From Bemisia tabaci (Eukaryota; Arthropoda; Insecta; Hemiptera; Aleyrodidae): DNA of 64,000 nt. A program made the position numbers and the translations under genes. Numbering within the stretch: the first letter of the stretch is position 1; each line of letters opens with the position of its first letter. Under the pieces are notes generated by a model, which was given only the letters and a program-made list of their open reading frames with translations, did not search any database and was not told where the DNA came from. The stretch is from assembly GCF_918797505.1 (NCBI RefSeq), contig NC_092802.1, positions 17,691,883 through 17,755,882 of the forward strand, read 5' to 3'. Shown piece after piece: positions 63,687-64,000 of this stretch.

Positions 63687-64000
63687 CATTAAATGATGAA
63701 TCCACACGGCACTGCCATCATATGTTTTGGATGTCTCATTTTATTTTTATTATTTTTTCTTTGGAGTATTAATAGGTACCTAGTGAGTTTTTTTTTGGAT
63801 TGGGCCGAAATTTTGCACAAAAATTTAATTTCTATTTTTTGAGGATTTTGAATTACCGGTAGGTATTGACTGGTTTTAATGTGAAACTGATTTGGGGTGT
63901 TTAGCATATTGCATAGGCATCAAGGGGGAAATTGGACCGTTTTACTTTATCGCTTACTTTTAAATGATGAATCCAATCTAAGCACATATTCGAAATTTCG

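Larger units (their letters stand above)
63099..64000. repeat. Direct duplication of about 140-160 bp, period about 760 bp
   Basis: TGTGAAACTGATTTGGGGTG with TTTTACTTTATCGCTTAC and AATGATGAATCCAAACGG occurs at about 63099-63260 and again from about 63690 and 63860 to the window edge, in the same orientation. Confidence 0.75.

Overview
This is AT-rich animal nuclear DNA with GT-AG introns, scattered short exons and very dense mobile-element debris. The two complete genes encode clip-domain serine protease homologs, a family of arthropod haemolymph proteins, so the source is almost certainly an insect. A hemipteran is my best guess, but nothing in the window fixes the species.

Layout. (1) About 1-13.65 kb, plus strand: the 3' part of a gene encoding an MIF4G (eIF4G-like) domain, seen as seven exons. 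One exon carries an internal frameshift and one junction is out of phase, so it is either a decayed copy or suffers from sequence errors. An intron holds a Penelope-like retroelement fragment with a GIY-YIG endonuclease reading frame. (2) 16.0-31.5 kb, minus strand: gene A, a complete five-exon clip-domain serine protease homolog (419 aa). (3) 31.5-51.1 kb: intergenic DNA made mostly of small inverted-repeat elements, a piggyBac-like TTAA element, minisatellites and unassigned sequence. (4) 51.1-63.0 kb, minus strand: gene B, a complete seven-exon paralog (492 aa) with two clip domains joined by an Asn/Gly-rich linker. Its fifth exon exists in two copies that encode the same peptide. (5) 63.1-64.0 kb: a direct duplication with further inverted-repeat elements.

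Genes A and B keep the catalytic His and Asp but have Gly in place of the catalytic Ser (GDGGSP and GDGGGP). They share the last three intron positions and phases, and both have a 164-nt penultimate exon, so they are tandem paralogs. By family knowledge such proteins are secreted non-catalytic cofactors of the prophenoloxidase or Toll cascades; the exact role here is inference.

Mobile elements. At least a dozen non-autonomous families recur. Several are defined by target-site duplications (TSDs) or by empty sites inside the window: a CAGTGGCGTGGCGTG hAT-type family (8-bp TSD, seven copies), a GGACGTATTTCT family (4-bp TSD, four copies), a CACAGTGGATCGAGTC family (5-bp TSD, three copies), a CACTGAAAAAAA family flanked by TA, a GGACCACTAGACAAGG family (2-bp AT duplication), a roughly 950-bp fold-back family with a 76-bp palindrome, a TGCCGTGCTAAGGA family (ten copies), two TTAA-flanked elements, a 1.37-kb hAT element with a perfect 8-bp TSD and a tRNA-derived SINE with an 11-bp TSD. 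In gene A several of these end within 20-35 bp of splice sites.
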